A DNA stretch of 64,000 nucleotides from NCBI RefSeq assembly GCF_025685415.1, contig NZ_JAGSYB010000001.1, positions 3,286,001-3,350,000 on the forward strand, read 5' to 3'. This document shows, in pieces, positions 1 through 7,596 of this stretch. The DNA comes from Terriglobus aquaticus (GTDB lineage: Bacteria; Acidobacteriota; Terriglobia; Terriglobales; Acidobacteriaceae). The number at the start of each line of letters is the position of its first letter. The first letter of the stretch is position 1. Under the pieces are notes generated by a model. That model ran no database searches. It had not been told where the DNA came from and saw only the letters and a program-made list of their open reading frames with translations. The translations under genes were made by a program, and so were the position numbers.

Positions 1-1
1 G

Positions 2-193
2 GGAATAGCCCGCAAAGTGTCCTGGGAACAGGCGCGGCAGGAGCAGCGCGATGAAGCCCGTCGCATGTCGATCGCGGAACGGCTCGCGCTGATGACGGAG
101 CTGAACCGCCAAGCCTTTGTGATCGCCCCGGAGCCCGCCCGTGACCCCGCAGCAGCTTACTTTGTTCGCCGCCCTGAACTCCGGAAGCGTTGA
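2..193 (+). CDS. 3' end of a small protein, possible antitoxin-like partner (partial)
   Basis: An open frame enters from the left edge and ends at TGA 191-193, giving at least 63 residues. It is rich in Arg, Glu and Ala, with a segment like MSIAERLALMTELNR that would form an amphipathic helix. Its last 53 bases overlap the GTG start of the next gene in another frame, which suggests translational coupling. Small charged proteins overlapping a downstream nucleotidyltransferase are typical of antitoxin-like partners of minimal nucleotidyltransferase or AbiEii-type toxins. I do not recognise the family. The role is inferred from context only, and the start lies outside the window. Confidence 0.5.
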   Translation, partial: GIARKVSWEQARQEQRDEARRMSIAERLALMTELNRQAFVIAPEPARDPAAAYFVRRPELRKR

Positions 194-608
194 GTACCTG
201 GTCGTCGGCGGAGTTGCAGTGAATGCCTACGGCTACATACGAAGCACGCAGGACCTCGACATCTTCATAAGACCGACTCTGGAGAACGCACAGCGAGCAT
301 TCGCTGCGTTGCAACAACTCGGCTTGGATTTACCGGGAGACGCCTCGGACCTGCTCGTCGACTATGAAAACCTGCGCTTCGGCAGTCGGCCGGAACAGAT
401 CGACTTGCTGAACTCGATTGGCGAGATGTCCTTCGAACATGCCTGGCGAAATCGCGTGGTGGTGGGCGTGGAGGATGTGGACATCGCATTCATTAGCAAG
501 GCAGACCTGATCGAAAACAAGCTACAGGTGGGACATCTTCGTGATCTGGCCGATGTGGAAGAGTTGCAAAGCCGCGGGGATCTGGATGAAATACCCGACT
601 CGCTTTGA
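141..608 (+). CDS. Nucleotidyltransferase-fold protein (DUF6036 / AbiEii-like)
   Basis: A 155-residue protein starting with GTG. Residues 19-45 carry a Pol-beta-type nucleotidyltransferase core: LVVGGVAVNAYG followed by RSTQDLDIFIRP, giving the GG...G...R.T.DxD pattern with two metal-binding aspartates. The C-terminal part (KADLIENKLQVGHLRDLADVEEL) matches the closing segment of DUF6036/AbiEii-like proteins. Known relatives include toxins that transfer nucleotides to tRNA and housekeeping proteins of unknown role. It overlaps the upstream small gene by 53 bases, as expected of a toxin-antitoxin-like pair. Fold assignment is solid; the toxin role is an inference. Confidence 0.75.
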   Translation: MTPQQLTLFAALNSGSVEYLVVGGVAVNAYGYIRSTQDLDIFIRPTLENAQRAFAALQQLGLDLPGDASDLLVDYENLRFGSRPEQIDLLNSIGEMSFEHAWRNRVVVGVEDVDIAFISKADLIENKLQVGHLRDLADVEELQSRGDLDEIPDSL

Positions 609-633
609 TTGTGGTCCTGTCAAGACGTATGGC
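605..633 (+). promoter_or_regulatory. Possible sigma70-type promoter before the PEP-CTERM gene
   Basis: TTGATT (605-610) and TATGGC (628-633) are separated by 17 bases, a plausible but imperfect -35/-10 pair. It overlaps the end of the nucleotidyltransferase gene and would give a leader of about 120 bases for the gene at 760. That leader holds a short hairpin (tcgcca/tggcga, 689-708). Confidence 0.3.
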
Positions 634-759
634 GCGTTATGTCTGTCTTGAGCCGCTACAACTTCCGTAGCCGCAGCATGGGCCGGAATCGCCATCGTCT
701 TGTGGCGACATCGGAAATAGCCTAAGGGCAACCTTGTTTCCCCCAACAGGAGTTCCCCC

Positions 760-1365
760 ATGCGGTTCCATATCTTCCTGGCGGCTCTGGCCGTCCTGAG
801 CGGTAGCGCGGTTGCGCATGCCGACGATTTCACCTTCACCCTGTCCGGCAGTGCCGGCGGATTCTCTGGAACGGGTACGTTCAGCGGGTCGGAACAGGCC
901 GGAAAGCCCGGCACTTACGACATCACCGGCGTCAGCGGCAGCAATACCAACGGCATCATCGCGGCCGGGCAGTACAACGGCAACGACAACCTGCTGACGC
1001 CGAATGCGAGCTATTTCGTCGACACATCGGGCATCTCGTTCTACGACCAGACCGCTTCGGGCGTGTACGCCGTGCGGCTGTACAAGTCCGGTAATGGATA
1101 TTGCGGGATGGACACGAACGATCCTTCGCAGTACTGCATCGACCTGCAGGAAGTGAACACTCCCAATCCCGGCGATACCACGCTTCCGGTGACATTCCCG
1201 GGGACATCGGGCAGCCCCGCCCGCCTGGCGGTGCGGTTCTCGCTGGCCAGAACTGCGGCGGAACCCGCGCCGGCAGCGACCCCGGAGCCGGGCAGCCTGA
1301 TGCTGCTGGGCACTGGAGCCCTGGCCCTGGCCGGAGTGGGCCGGCGCCGGTTCTCGCAGCGCTAG
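760..1365 (+). CDS. PEP-CTERM sorting domain-containing secreted protein
   Basis: A 201-residue exported protein. Residues 1-21 form a signal peptide ending in AVAHA. The middle is a Gly/Ser/Thr-rich region without a recognised catalytic motif. The C-terminus has TPEPGSLMLLGTGALALAG and then a GRRRFSQR basic tail: the PEP motif, transmembrane helix and basic end recognised by an exosortase. Such proteins are exported, cleaved and linked to the envelope or exopolysaccharide. An AGGAG ribosome site lies just before the ATG. No exosortase is seen in this window, so the sorting enzyme must be elsewhere. A second PEP-CTERM gene lies at 7597-8259. Confidence 0.85.
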   Translation: MRFHIFLAALAVLSGSAVAHADDFTFTLSGSAGGFSGTGTFSGSEQAGKPGTYDITGVSGSNTNGIIAAGQYNGNDNLLTPNASYFVDTSGISFYDQTASGVYAVRLYKSGNGYCGMDTNDPSQYCIDLQEVNTPNPGDTTLPVTFPGTSGSPARLAVRFSLARTAAEPAPAATPEPGSLMLLGTGALALAGVGRRRFSQR

Positions 1366-1385
1366 ACACGGATTCGAAACGCAAG

Positions 1386-1412
1386 AGGGCGCAGCAAAAG
1401 CTGCGCCCTTTT
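1386..1412 (+). terminator. Rho-independent terminator after the PEP-CTERM gene
   Basis: A perfect 10-bp stem (1386-1395 with 1400-1409), AAAA loop, followed by a short T run. It lies 20 bases after the stop at 1365. Confidence 0.85.
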
Positions 1413-1502
1413 CGCGTGCACGGCGATCCGTTTGGAAAACGTGGCTCCAGAGGGCTTTGCTGTGCGGAATCTTTCTCCTCCGGACCCGTATCCTAATAGG
1501 AG

Positions 1503-2735
1503 ATGGCGACCCTGTTTGGACTCACGCTGCCGGAGCTGACCGAGCGCATGACAGCGCTGGGGCAGAAGCCCTTCCGCGCGCGCCAACTGTGGGACGCCTT
1601 GTACCGCGGCCGCGTGGCGTCGCTGGACGAGGTCACGACGCTGTCGCAGGAGTTGCGGGAGCGGATGGCTGCCGAGGGCGACGTGGTTGGCCTGCCGGAG
1701 ATGGTGCAGACCGCGACCAGCGTGGACGGCACGGAGCGCTACCTGGTCCGCATGGCCGACGGCGAGACGGTGGAAACCGTGTGGATGCCGGACGGCGACG
1801 GAGCCGAAGCTCCCTACGAGGATGACGAGGCAGAGGCGGCTGCCGAGACGCGCACGGAGCGGAACGCGAGCCTGGCCGCGCGCCGCCTGCCGCACGGTGC
1901 CAACGCCATGCGCCCGGTGACGGACGCGCGCAACCGCGGCGCGCTGGCGGAGGCGGGCTACCGGCGGGCGACCATCTGCGTGTCGTCGCAGGTGGGCTGC
2001 GCCGTGAACTGCCAGTTCTGCCTGACGGCCAAGCTGGGCATCAAGCGGAACCTGACGCCGGGCGAGATCGCCGGGCAGGTCGCGGCCGTGCTGAACCGGC
2101 ACCGGATCCAGGTGGGCCGGGACCGCATCAACCTGGTCTTCATGGGCATGGGCGAGCCGTTCCTGAACTACGACAACTTCATGGCGGCGGTTCGGCTGCT
2201 GGTGGAGGGGATGGGCCTGCCGGAGTCGCGCATGACGGTGTCGACCAGCGGCATTGAGCCGGCGATCCGGCGATTTGCGCAGGAAGCGGTGCGGCCGCGG
2301 CTGGCTCTGTCGCTGAACGCGAGCAACGATGCCGTGCGTGAACAGGTGATGCCAATCACGCGCAAGTGGAACATTCAGCAGCTTTTGGACGCGGTGCAGA
2401 CCATTCCGCTGGGCAAGCGCGACTGGGTCACTTTCGAATATGTGTTGCTGGGCGGGGTGAACGATCGGCCGGAGCATGCGCAGGAGGTTCTGGACCTGTT
2501 ACGCGGCATTCCGAGCAAGGTGAACCTGATTGTGTGGAATCCCGGGCCGGGTATTGCGTATACGCAGCCGCTGCAGGACGATGTGGATCGCTTTCAGAAG
2601 GCGCTGATCGCGGGCGGCATTCCCACCTACATACGGCGGCCGCGCGGGCGGGACATTTACGCGGCGTGTGGCCAGTTGAAGCGGACCGTGGCCGAAAACG
2701 CCGAACCCCGGGAGCTGGTTACGCTGGTGGCGTAA
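1503..2735 (+). CDS. rlmN: RlmN-family 23S rRNA/tRNA adenine-C2 methyltransferase (radical SAM)
   Basis: A 410-residue radical-SAM enzyme expected to methylate C2 of adenine 2503 in 23S rRNA and A37 of some tRNAs. The 4Fe-4S motif is CAVNCQFC (around residue 165), preceded by CVSSQVG. MGMGEPFLNYDN, STSGIEPAI and LSLNASND follow in the family order. The C-terminal ACGQLK contains the cysteine that forms the methylated protein intermediate. A Glu/Ala/Arg-rich stretch of roughly 50 residues (about 100-150) is inserted before the first cysteine, making it longer than typical RlmN. An in-frame TAG at 1497-1499 forces the start to 1503 or later. The purine-rich aggag directly abuts that ATG, so initiation may be leaderless or use a later codon. 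Confidence 0.9.
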   Translation: MATLFGLTLPELTERMTALGQKPFRARQLWDALYRGRVASLDEVTTLSQELRERMAAEGDVVGLPEMVQTATSVDGTERYLVRMADGETVETVWMPDGDGAEAPYEDDEAEAAAETRTERNASLAARRLPHGANAMRPVTDARNRGALAEAGYRRATICVSSQVGCAVNCQFCLTAKLGIKRNLTPGEIAGQVAAVLNRHRIQVGRDRINLVFMGMGEPFLNYDNFMAAVRLLVEGMGLPESRMTVSTSGIEPAIRRFAQEAVRPRLALSLNASNDAVREQVMPITRKWNIQQLLDAVQTIPLGKRDWVTFEYVLLGGVNDRPEHAQEVLDLLRGIPSKVNLIVWNPGPGIAYTQPLQDDVDRFQKALIAGGIPTYIRRPRGRDIYAACGQLKRTVAENAEPRELVTLVA

Positions 2736-2813
2736 GCAGCGCCTCGGGGCAGGGCACGGATCGAAACCTTCCGGTCAGAGCATTTGGCACGGACCGGTCT
2801 GGCAGAGGCGGGC

Positions 2814-3074
2814 TTACAGGCCTTCCATGGCGGTGGCCATGGAGATGCCGAGCGCACCGGAGATGTCCCAGAGCATCTCCAGGTCGATCTCTTCCTTGCC
2901 CTCTTCGATGTCCTGCAGGTGAGCACGGGTGATGCCGATGCTCCAGGCCAGATCGACGTCAGAAAGCTTGCGTTCCCGCCGCAGATCGCGGAGGCGGATG
3001 CCGAACTCGGTGAGAATGTTCGGCGTGGATGTGGGGTACGACGAAGATGGGGTGTAGCTGAGCGAGAGTGACAA
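2814..3074 (-). CDS. Small XRE/Cro-type helix-turn-helix regulator
   Basis: An 86-residue protein with one HTH_3 domain: GIRLRDLRRERKLSDVDLA, then SIGITRAHLQDIEEGKEEI, where ITRAHLQDIE is the recognition helix. There is no ligand-binding domain. The frame is open to 3161, but the best start is TTG at 3074, preceded six bases upstream by GAAAGGA (on the minus strand); a longer product from TTG 3161 is possible. It converges with rlmN and lies downstream of the AIM24 gene on the same strand. Its targets cannot be read from the sequence. Confidence 0.75.
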   Translation of the reverse strand: MSLSLSYTPSSSYPTSTPNILTEFGIRLRDLRRERKLSDVDLAWSIGITRAHLQDIEEGKEEIDLEMLWDISGALGISMATAMEGL

Positions 3075-3270
3075 GGCCGATCCTTTCGTCCTTCTTGGTT
3101 TCGTTCCGTCCGTGTCCAGCGGGCGTCCATCGCGCGCCGCTTGTGACAAGTTCAGCCTCAAGGAAACCAGGTAGGTTCGCTATGGCCATTTCGAGACACC
3201 GGCGCTCCCACGGAAGTGGCAGGGGTGCTACGGTCACCGCCTACACCTGTGGTCGGCCTGTTCGAAAGCG

Positions 3271-4029
3271 CTAACGCATTCCGTTCAGGATGGACCCGAC
3301 CACACCGCCGATGGCACCGCTTTCCACCTCGCGCCGGCTTTCCCCGGACGGCAGATATTCCTGCAAAGCGTGTGCCAGATTGCTTATCGGCAGAGTTTGC
3401 AGCCACACGCGTCCCGGACCGGTCAAAGCTGCCAAAAAAAGTCCGTCGCCGCCGAAAATCAGGTTGCGGATGCCCGGAACCCGGGTGATCTGGAAGCTGA
3501 CGCTGGCCTGAAAGGCGCCGACGTGGCCGGGATGGACACGCAGGGTCTCGCCAGGCTGCAGATCGCGGACGACTTCACCGGAAAGCTCGAGCCAGGCCGT
3601 GCCCTGGCCGGAGATCTTCTGCAGCAGAAAGCCAGAGCCGCCAAAGATGCCGGCGCCCAGCGACTGCTGGAAGCCGACGCCGAGCTGGATGCCGGGCGTG
3701 GCGCACAAAAAGCCGTGGCGGTGAATCATGTACTGGTCGTAGCCGCTGTGCAGCTCCAGGGGGACGATGTGGCCGGGCACCTTGGTGGCAAAGGCGACTT
3801 CGCCGGGATAGCTGACGGCGGTGTACTCCGTCATGAACAGGGTTCCGCCGCCCGCCATGCGCCGGATGGCACCGAGGAAGCCGCCGCCGCCGGCGAGCTG
3901 GGTGTGCGTGTTGAGCGTGATGCTCTGCGTCATCCAGCTGAGTTCGCCGGATTCGGCGATAACGGACTCGCCCGGTTGCAGCAGAAGTTCGAGGGCGGGC
4001 ATGGTGCTTCCATGAATGCGTGTCTGCAT
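3271..4029 (-). CDS. AIM24 family protein (TIGR00266-like)
   Basis: A 252-residue beta-rich protein with the AIM24 pattern: SVIAESGELSWM near residue 25, a Gly-rich AGGGGFLGAIRRMAGGG around residue 48, and later GFGFLLQKISG-like and PGRVWLQTLP segments. Relatives occur widely in bacteria and in mitochondria, with no firmly known enzymatic activity; a role in membrane or inner-surface organisation is suspected. The start at 4029 was chosen over the longer frame (to 4077) because GGAG lies seven bases upstream. It appears monocistronic. Confidence 0.8.
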   Translation of the reverse strand: MQTRIHGSTMPALELLLQPGESVIAESGELSWMTQSITLNTHTQLAGGGGFLGAIRRMAGGGTLFMTEYTAVSYPGEVAFATKVPGHIVPLELHSGYDQYMIHRHGFLCATPGIQLGVGFQQSLGAGIFGGSGFLLQKISGQGTAWLELSGEVVRDLQPGETLRVHPGHVGAFQASVSFQITRVPGIRNLIFGGDGLFLAALTGPGRVWLQTLPISNLAHALQEYLPSGESRREVESGAIGGVVGSILNGMR

Positions 4030-4239
4030 AGAGGTCTCCGCGACCAAGATACGCTGCGGCCGGCGGAGGGGTTCCAACGCCCAGCGAGGTGATCGGCGGG
4101 GCTCGATGGCGTTGCAACCGGAAGCTCACCGCATGTCGAACCCGCGGTCATCGGCTATTGACTTCAGCTTCACGGTGGCGCTGCACAGTATGCGCAGAAC
4201 ACGGCGCACTTTCAGCGCAAACACCAGCGAGGCTGCCCA

Positions 4240-5049
4240 ATGTCGTTTCTGCCCGTAGTTCTTCCCGCACCTACGCCGGCCCTGCCGTTCCTGCGACCGC
4301 AGGAGCTTGCACGGACGGCACGGTTCCAGGCACGCTTGGCACTGACCGAGGATGACCGGCGCGCGGTGTACCGGCTGCGCTTCGTGGTGTTCAACCTGGA
4401 GATGCACGAAGGCCTGGAGAGCGCGTATCTCGACGGTCTGGATACGGACGCCTACGACGACGTCTGCGACCACCTGCTGGTCGAGGACACAACAACCGGG
4501 CAGGTGGTGGGTACGTATCGCATGCAGAGCGGCGCCACGGCAATGCGCCACCACGGCTACTACTCCGAGCAGGAGTTCGACTTTTCGCCGTACGAGTCGA
4601 AGCGCAGCCAGATCCTGGAGCTGGGGCGAGCATGCGTTCATCGCGAGTTCCGCAACTCCGACGTGCTGAACCTGCTGTGGAAGGGTGTGGTGCGGTACAG
4701 CCGGGAGCGAGGGTTACGATACCTGATTGGCTGCTGCTCGCTGTCGTCGCAGGTGCCGGCGGAAGGCCGTGCCGTGGCCGAGCTGCTGCAGGCCTACACG
4801 GTGGAGCCGGAGTGGCAGACGCGGCCGACGGCACAGTGCGCGCTGCCGGGCGAGCCGAAGGAAGCGGAAACTGACGAGAATGGCGCGACGACGGAGGGCG
4901 AGGTGCCACGGCTGCTGCGGGCGTACCTGGCAATGGGAGCGCGGATCTGTGCAGCGCCCGCGATCGACTATGCGTTTGGCACGATCGACTTCCTCACGCT
5001 TCTGGATCTGGAGATGCTGCACCCGCGCGTGTTGCGCCGCTTCCTCTAA
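4240..5049 (+). CDS. GNAT-fold N-acyltransferase, probable first enzyme of ornithine lipid synthesis (OlsB-like)
   Basis: A 269-residue protein of the hemolysin-like/acyl-homoserine-lactone-synthase branch of GNAT transferases. VYRLRFVVFNLEMHEG near residue 45 and VEDTTTGQVVGTYRM near 85 mark the fold; ELGRACVHREFR carries the acyl-donor pocket signature. OlsB proteins transfer a 3-hydroxyacyl group from ACP to the alpha-amino group of ornithine. The PlsC-type acyltransferase 11 bases downstream is the expected second enzyme (OlsA), which strengthens the call. GAGG lies seven bases before the ATG. A Glu/Lys-rich insertion of about 20 residues sits near residue 205. Confidence 0.75.
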   Translation: MSFLPVVLPAPTPALPFLRPQELARTARFQARLALTEDDRRAVYRLRFVVFNLEMHEGLESAYLDGLDTDAYDDVCDHLLVEDTTTGQVVGTYRMQSGATAMRHHGYYSEQEFDFSPYESKRSQILELGRACVHREFRNSDVLNLLWKGVVRYSRERGLRYLIGCCSLSSQVPAEGRAVAELLQAYTVEPEWQTRPTAQCALPGEPKEAETDENGATTEGEVPRLLRAYLAMGARICAAPAIDYAFGTIDFLTLLDLEMLHPRVLRRFL

Positions 5050-5060
5050 GCTGGGAGCAC

Positions 5061-5813
5061 TTGTATTCGATCCCAGAACTCGCGCGAGGGTGTTGGCGAA
5101 GCGCCCGCCTAGTGGCGCTGCTGCTGTGGGCAGGCGTGGAGGCTCCGCGCATCGCTCGATCAGACGACGCAATCAAGGCACGCTGGCGGAAGCATTGGGC
5201 GCAGCGGCTGCTTCGCGTGATGCACGTGACGGTGGAGCAGCATGGCGCCGTGCCGCAGGGTGGTTTGCTGGTCAGCAATCACCTGGGCTACCTGGACGTG
5301 GTGGTGTACGGCTCCGTGATCGACGGGACGTTTCTGAGCAAGGCCGAGGTGGCGCAGTGGCCGCTGCTGGGACCGCTGACGCGCGCGGCCAACACGGTGT
5401 TTGTGGAGCGGGACAGCGCGCGGTCCACCGCTGCGGCGAACCGGCAGATTGCAACGCTGCTGGAGCAAGGGCAGGAGGTGCTCATCTTTCCGGAAGGCAC
5501 GAGTTCGGGCGGAGAGGATGTATTGCCCTTTCAGTCGCCGTTCTTCGACGCACCGCAGCGGACCGGGGCGCCGGTGTGGGCAGCGGCGGTGGCGTACCGG
5601 GCAGCGCTCGAGCACGGCACGGTGGCGGAACGGGTGTGCTACTGGGGAGACATGGTGATCGGTCCGCACCTGTTCGGTCTGTTGTGCGTGCGATCGATTG
5701 CGGCGACTGTGTGGTTTGCGGAGGCTCCGCTGGCCATAAAGGATCGCCGGGCGGGTGCGGTGGAGGCACACGGGGTGGTGGCGGGCCTGCATGCACAGGC
5801 GCTTCGCGGATAG
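5061..5813 (+). CDS. PlsC-type acyltransferase, probable lyso-ornithine lipid acyltransferase (OlsA-like)
   Basis: A 250-residue 1-acylglycerol-3-phosphate acyltransferase-fold protein. The catalytic HX4D motif is NHLGYLD (around residue 74), FVERDS follows, and the acceptor-site motif is FPEGTSSGG (around 143). An N-terminal hydrophobic segment can anchor it at the inner membrane. It starts at TTG 5061 with GGGAG just upstream, 11 bases after the preceding gene, so the two are probably co-translated. With that gene it would complete ornithine lipid synthesis by O-acylating lyso-ornithine lipid. Action on lysophosphatidic acid instead is possible. Confidence 0.8.
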   Translation: MYSIPELARGCWRSARLVALLLWAGVEAPRIARSDDAIKARWRKHWAQRLLRVMHVTVEQHGAVPQGGLLVSNHLGYLDVVVYGSVIDGTFLSKAEVAQWPLLGPLTRAANTVFVERDSARSTAAANRQIATLLEQGQEVLIFPEGTSSGGEDVLPFQSPFFDAPQRTGAPVWAAAVAYRAALEHGTVAERVCYWGDMVIGPHLFGLLCVRSIAATVWFAEAPLAIKDRRAGAVEAHGVVAGLHAQALRG

Positions 5814-5855
5814 CAGCGCTTTACGGAATCCCACTTGCCCGCATACCCTCTACGG

Positions 5856-6461
5856 ATGCGCATCGGCTACTTTGGAGGCAGCTTTGACCCGCCGCACCGC
5901 GGGCACCTCCTGCTGGCGCGGCTGGCGGCAGACGCGTTTCACCTGGACCGGGTGCTGTTTGCGCCTACGGGTAGACAGCCGCTGAAGGACCATATCGCGC
6001 ATGCGGAGTTCGCGGACCGCATGGCCATGGTGCGGCTGCTGTGTGCGAGCGAGCCGGGTTTTGAGGTGGTCGACCTGGATGCTCCGCACCCGCATGGATC
6101 GCCGAACTACACAGTGGATGCGCTGGAAGAGCTGCGGAGGCGCGAGCCGGACGCAGATCTGTTTGCCCTGGCGGGGGCGGACAGCTTTCTAAGCCTGCCG
6201 CGCTGGCGCGATCCGCAGCGATTGCTGGAGTTGGCGGAGTGGATCGTGGTGTCGCGGCCGGAGTTCCCGCTGGAGGAACTGGACGCGCTGGGCCTTACGG
6301 CGGAGCAGCGCGCCCGGGTTCACGTGCTGAACACACTGCACGACGACACAAGCGCGACGGAGATCCGTGCCCGGCTTCGGTATGGCGTGACACCGGCCGA
6401 CCGCCTGAAGCCGGAGGTGCTGCTGTACATCGCGCGGATGCACCTGTACCACGCGCGCTAG
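5856..6461 (+). CDS. nadD: Nicotinate-nucleotide adenylyltransferase
   Basis: A 201-residue nucleotidyltransferase of the HxGH class that joins ATP and nicotinate mononucleotide to give deamido-NAD. GGSFDPPHRGHLLLA at the N-terminus is the NMN/ATP-binding signature, and ISATEIRxR-like TSATEIRARLRYG near the C-terminus is the second family signature. ATG 5856 is preferred over the in-frame TTG 5835 because the family alignment begins there. The nadA-nadC pair for the same pathway lies at 17940-20170. Its stop TAG overlaps the stop of the convergent LacI gene within a CTAG. Confidence 0.92.
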   Translation: MRIGYFGGSFDPPHRGHLLLARLAADAFHLDRVLFAPTGRQPLKDHIAHAEFADRMAMVRLLCASEPGFEVVDLDAPHPHGSPNYTVDALEELRRREPDADLFALAGADSFLSLPRWRDPQRLLELAEWIVVSRPEFPLEELDALGLTAEQRARVHVLNTLHDDTSATEIRARLRYGVTPADRLKPEVLLYIARMHLYHAR

Positions 6462-7477
6462 GCGCGCGGCAGGCCCGTGCTGGCGCGCACGACAACGCGC
6501 GGCGAAATCAGCACCGAACGAGGCTTGGAGCGAGTCTTGCTGCCGATCAGTTGCAGGGCCAGGCTGGAGGCGTGTTCGCCCAACTCGGCCGTGCCCTGGT
6601 CCATAGAGCTGAGCGGAACTTCGAGATACGCCGAGATCGGCAGGTTGCCGCAGCCGATGATGGCGATGTCTTCCGGGACGCGACGGCCGAATTCACGGGC
6701 GGCGCGGATGGCCCCCACGGCGAGCAGGTCGCTGTAGCAGAAAACCGCGTCGGGGTGCTCGGGGCGTTCCAGCAGGCGTCGCATGGCGTTGTAGCCCAGC
6801 AGGTCCGGGCGGCCGCTGTGCAGGTCGCAGGCAAGGGTGAGCGCGGGATCGGCGGGGATGCCGCGGTGGGCGAGTGCCTCCCGGTAGCCGAGCAGACGAT
6901 CGTTGGCGGTGCTGGTGCCTTCGCTGCCGATGTGGGCGATGCGGGTGCGCTTGAGGGAAAGCAGGTGCTCGGTGGCGAGGCGGCCGGCCAGGACGTCGTC
7001 TGTGCCGACGAAGTTGGCGTTGGAGCCGGGCAGGGCGCGATCCAGAAGGACGCAGGGCGTGGACCGGGCCAGAGCGGAGTTGAGGCTAGCCGGGTCGGTC
7101 TGGCAGGAGGCGATCAGCAGAGCGTCGACACCGCGCTGGAGCAGGTTTTCGATCTCGTGCTGCTCCACCGCGGGGCTCTCGTCTGCGGAGGCGAGCAGGA
7201 GCTGGTACTGGCTGCGACGAAGATGGGCGCCGAGGCTGCGGGCCAGCTCCGCAAAGAACGGATCGGCGATATCAGGGACGACCAGACCGACGGTGAGGCT
7301 GCGACCGCTGGCCAGGCCGCGCGCGATCATGTTGGGCTTGTAGTTCAGCTCCTCCATTTTGCGCAGGATGCGGTCGCGGGTTTCGGCGCTGACGTCGGTT
7401 TTGCCGCGCAGCACCTTGCTGACGGTCACGATAGAGACGTCCAGGGCGTTCGCGATGTCTTTGAGTCGGGTGGGCAT
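6458..7477 (-). CDS. LacI-family transcriptional regulator
   Basis: A 339-residue repressor. Residues 1-50 hold the LacI HTH and hinge helix (RLKDIANALDVSIVTVSKVL, then NYKPNMIARGLASG). The rest is a periplasmic-binding-protein-like sugar-sensing domain (VGLVVPDIADPFFAELARSL and onward). The ligand cannot be deduced. ATG 7477 is preferred over TTG 7495. Two palindromes lie between this gene and its upstream neighbour (7502-7537 and 7569-7584), and the second resembles a LacI-type operator. No sugar transport or catabolic operon is adjacent, so it may act at a distance and on itself. Confidence 0.9.
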   Translation of the reverse strand: MPTRLKDIANALDVSIVTVSKVLRGKTDVSAETRDRILRKMEELNYKPNMIARGLASGRSLTVGLVVPDIADPFFAELARSLGAHLRRSQYQLLLASADESPAVEQHEIENLLQRGVDALLIASCQTDPASLNSALARSTPCVLLDRALPGSNANFVGTDDVLAGRLATEHLLSLKRTRIAHIGSEGTSTANDRLLGYREALAHRGIPADPALTLACDLHSGRPDLLGYNAMRRLLERPEHPDAVFCYSDLLAVGAIRAAREFGRRVPEDIAIIGCGNLPISAYLEVPLSSMDQGTAELGEHASSLALQLIGSKTRSKPRSVLISPRVVVRASTGLPRA

Positions 7478-7501
7478 GGAGCAAGAGCGCCGCAAACAGG
7501 A

Positions 7502-7537
7502 GCGGCAATACGCCTCATTGTAAGGGCGTATTGCCGC
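7502..7537. promoter_or_regulatory. Perfect 13-bp inverted repeat before the LacI gene
   Basis: gcggcaatacgcc (7502-7514) is repeated in inverted form at 7525-7537 with a 10-base spacer. It lies 25 bases upstream of the LacI start. It could be an operator or a hairpin in the leader. Confidence 0.6.
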
Positions 7538-7568
7538 GATCTGTACGGGTTGCCGACGGGAGTGTGGA

Positions 7569-7584
7569 GCGTAAGCGCTAACGC
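7569..7584. promoter_or_regulatory. LacI-type operator-like palindrome
   Basis: gcgtaagcgctaacgc is a 16-base palindrome with one mismatched pair and a central CG-containing core (aagcgct), as in many LacI-family operators. It is about 90 bases upstream of the LacI start, consistent with autoregulation. Regulator assignment is inferred. Confidence 0.45.
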
Positions 7585-7596
7585 AGCGTGCGTGCG

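Noticed and set aside
608-760. Search for a sigma54 site before the PEP-CTERM gene, as PEP-CTERM genes are sometimes under PrsR control
   Set aside because: No TGGCAC-N5-TTGC pattern was found in the leader.
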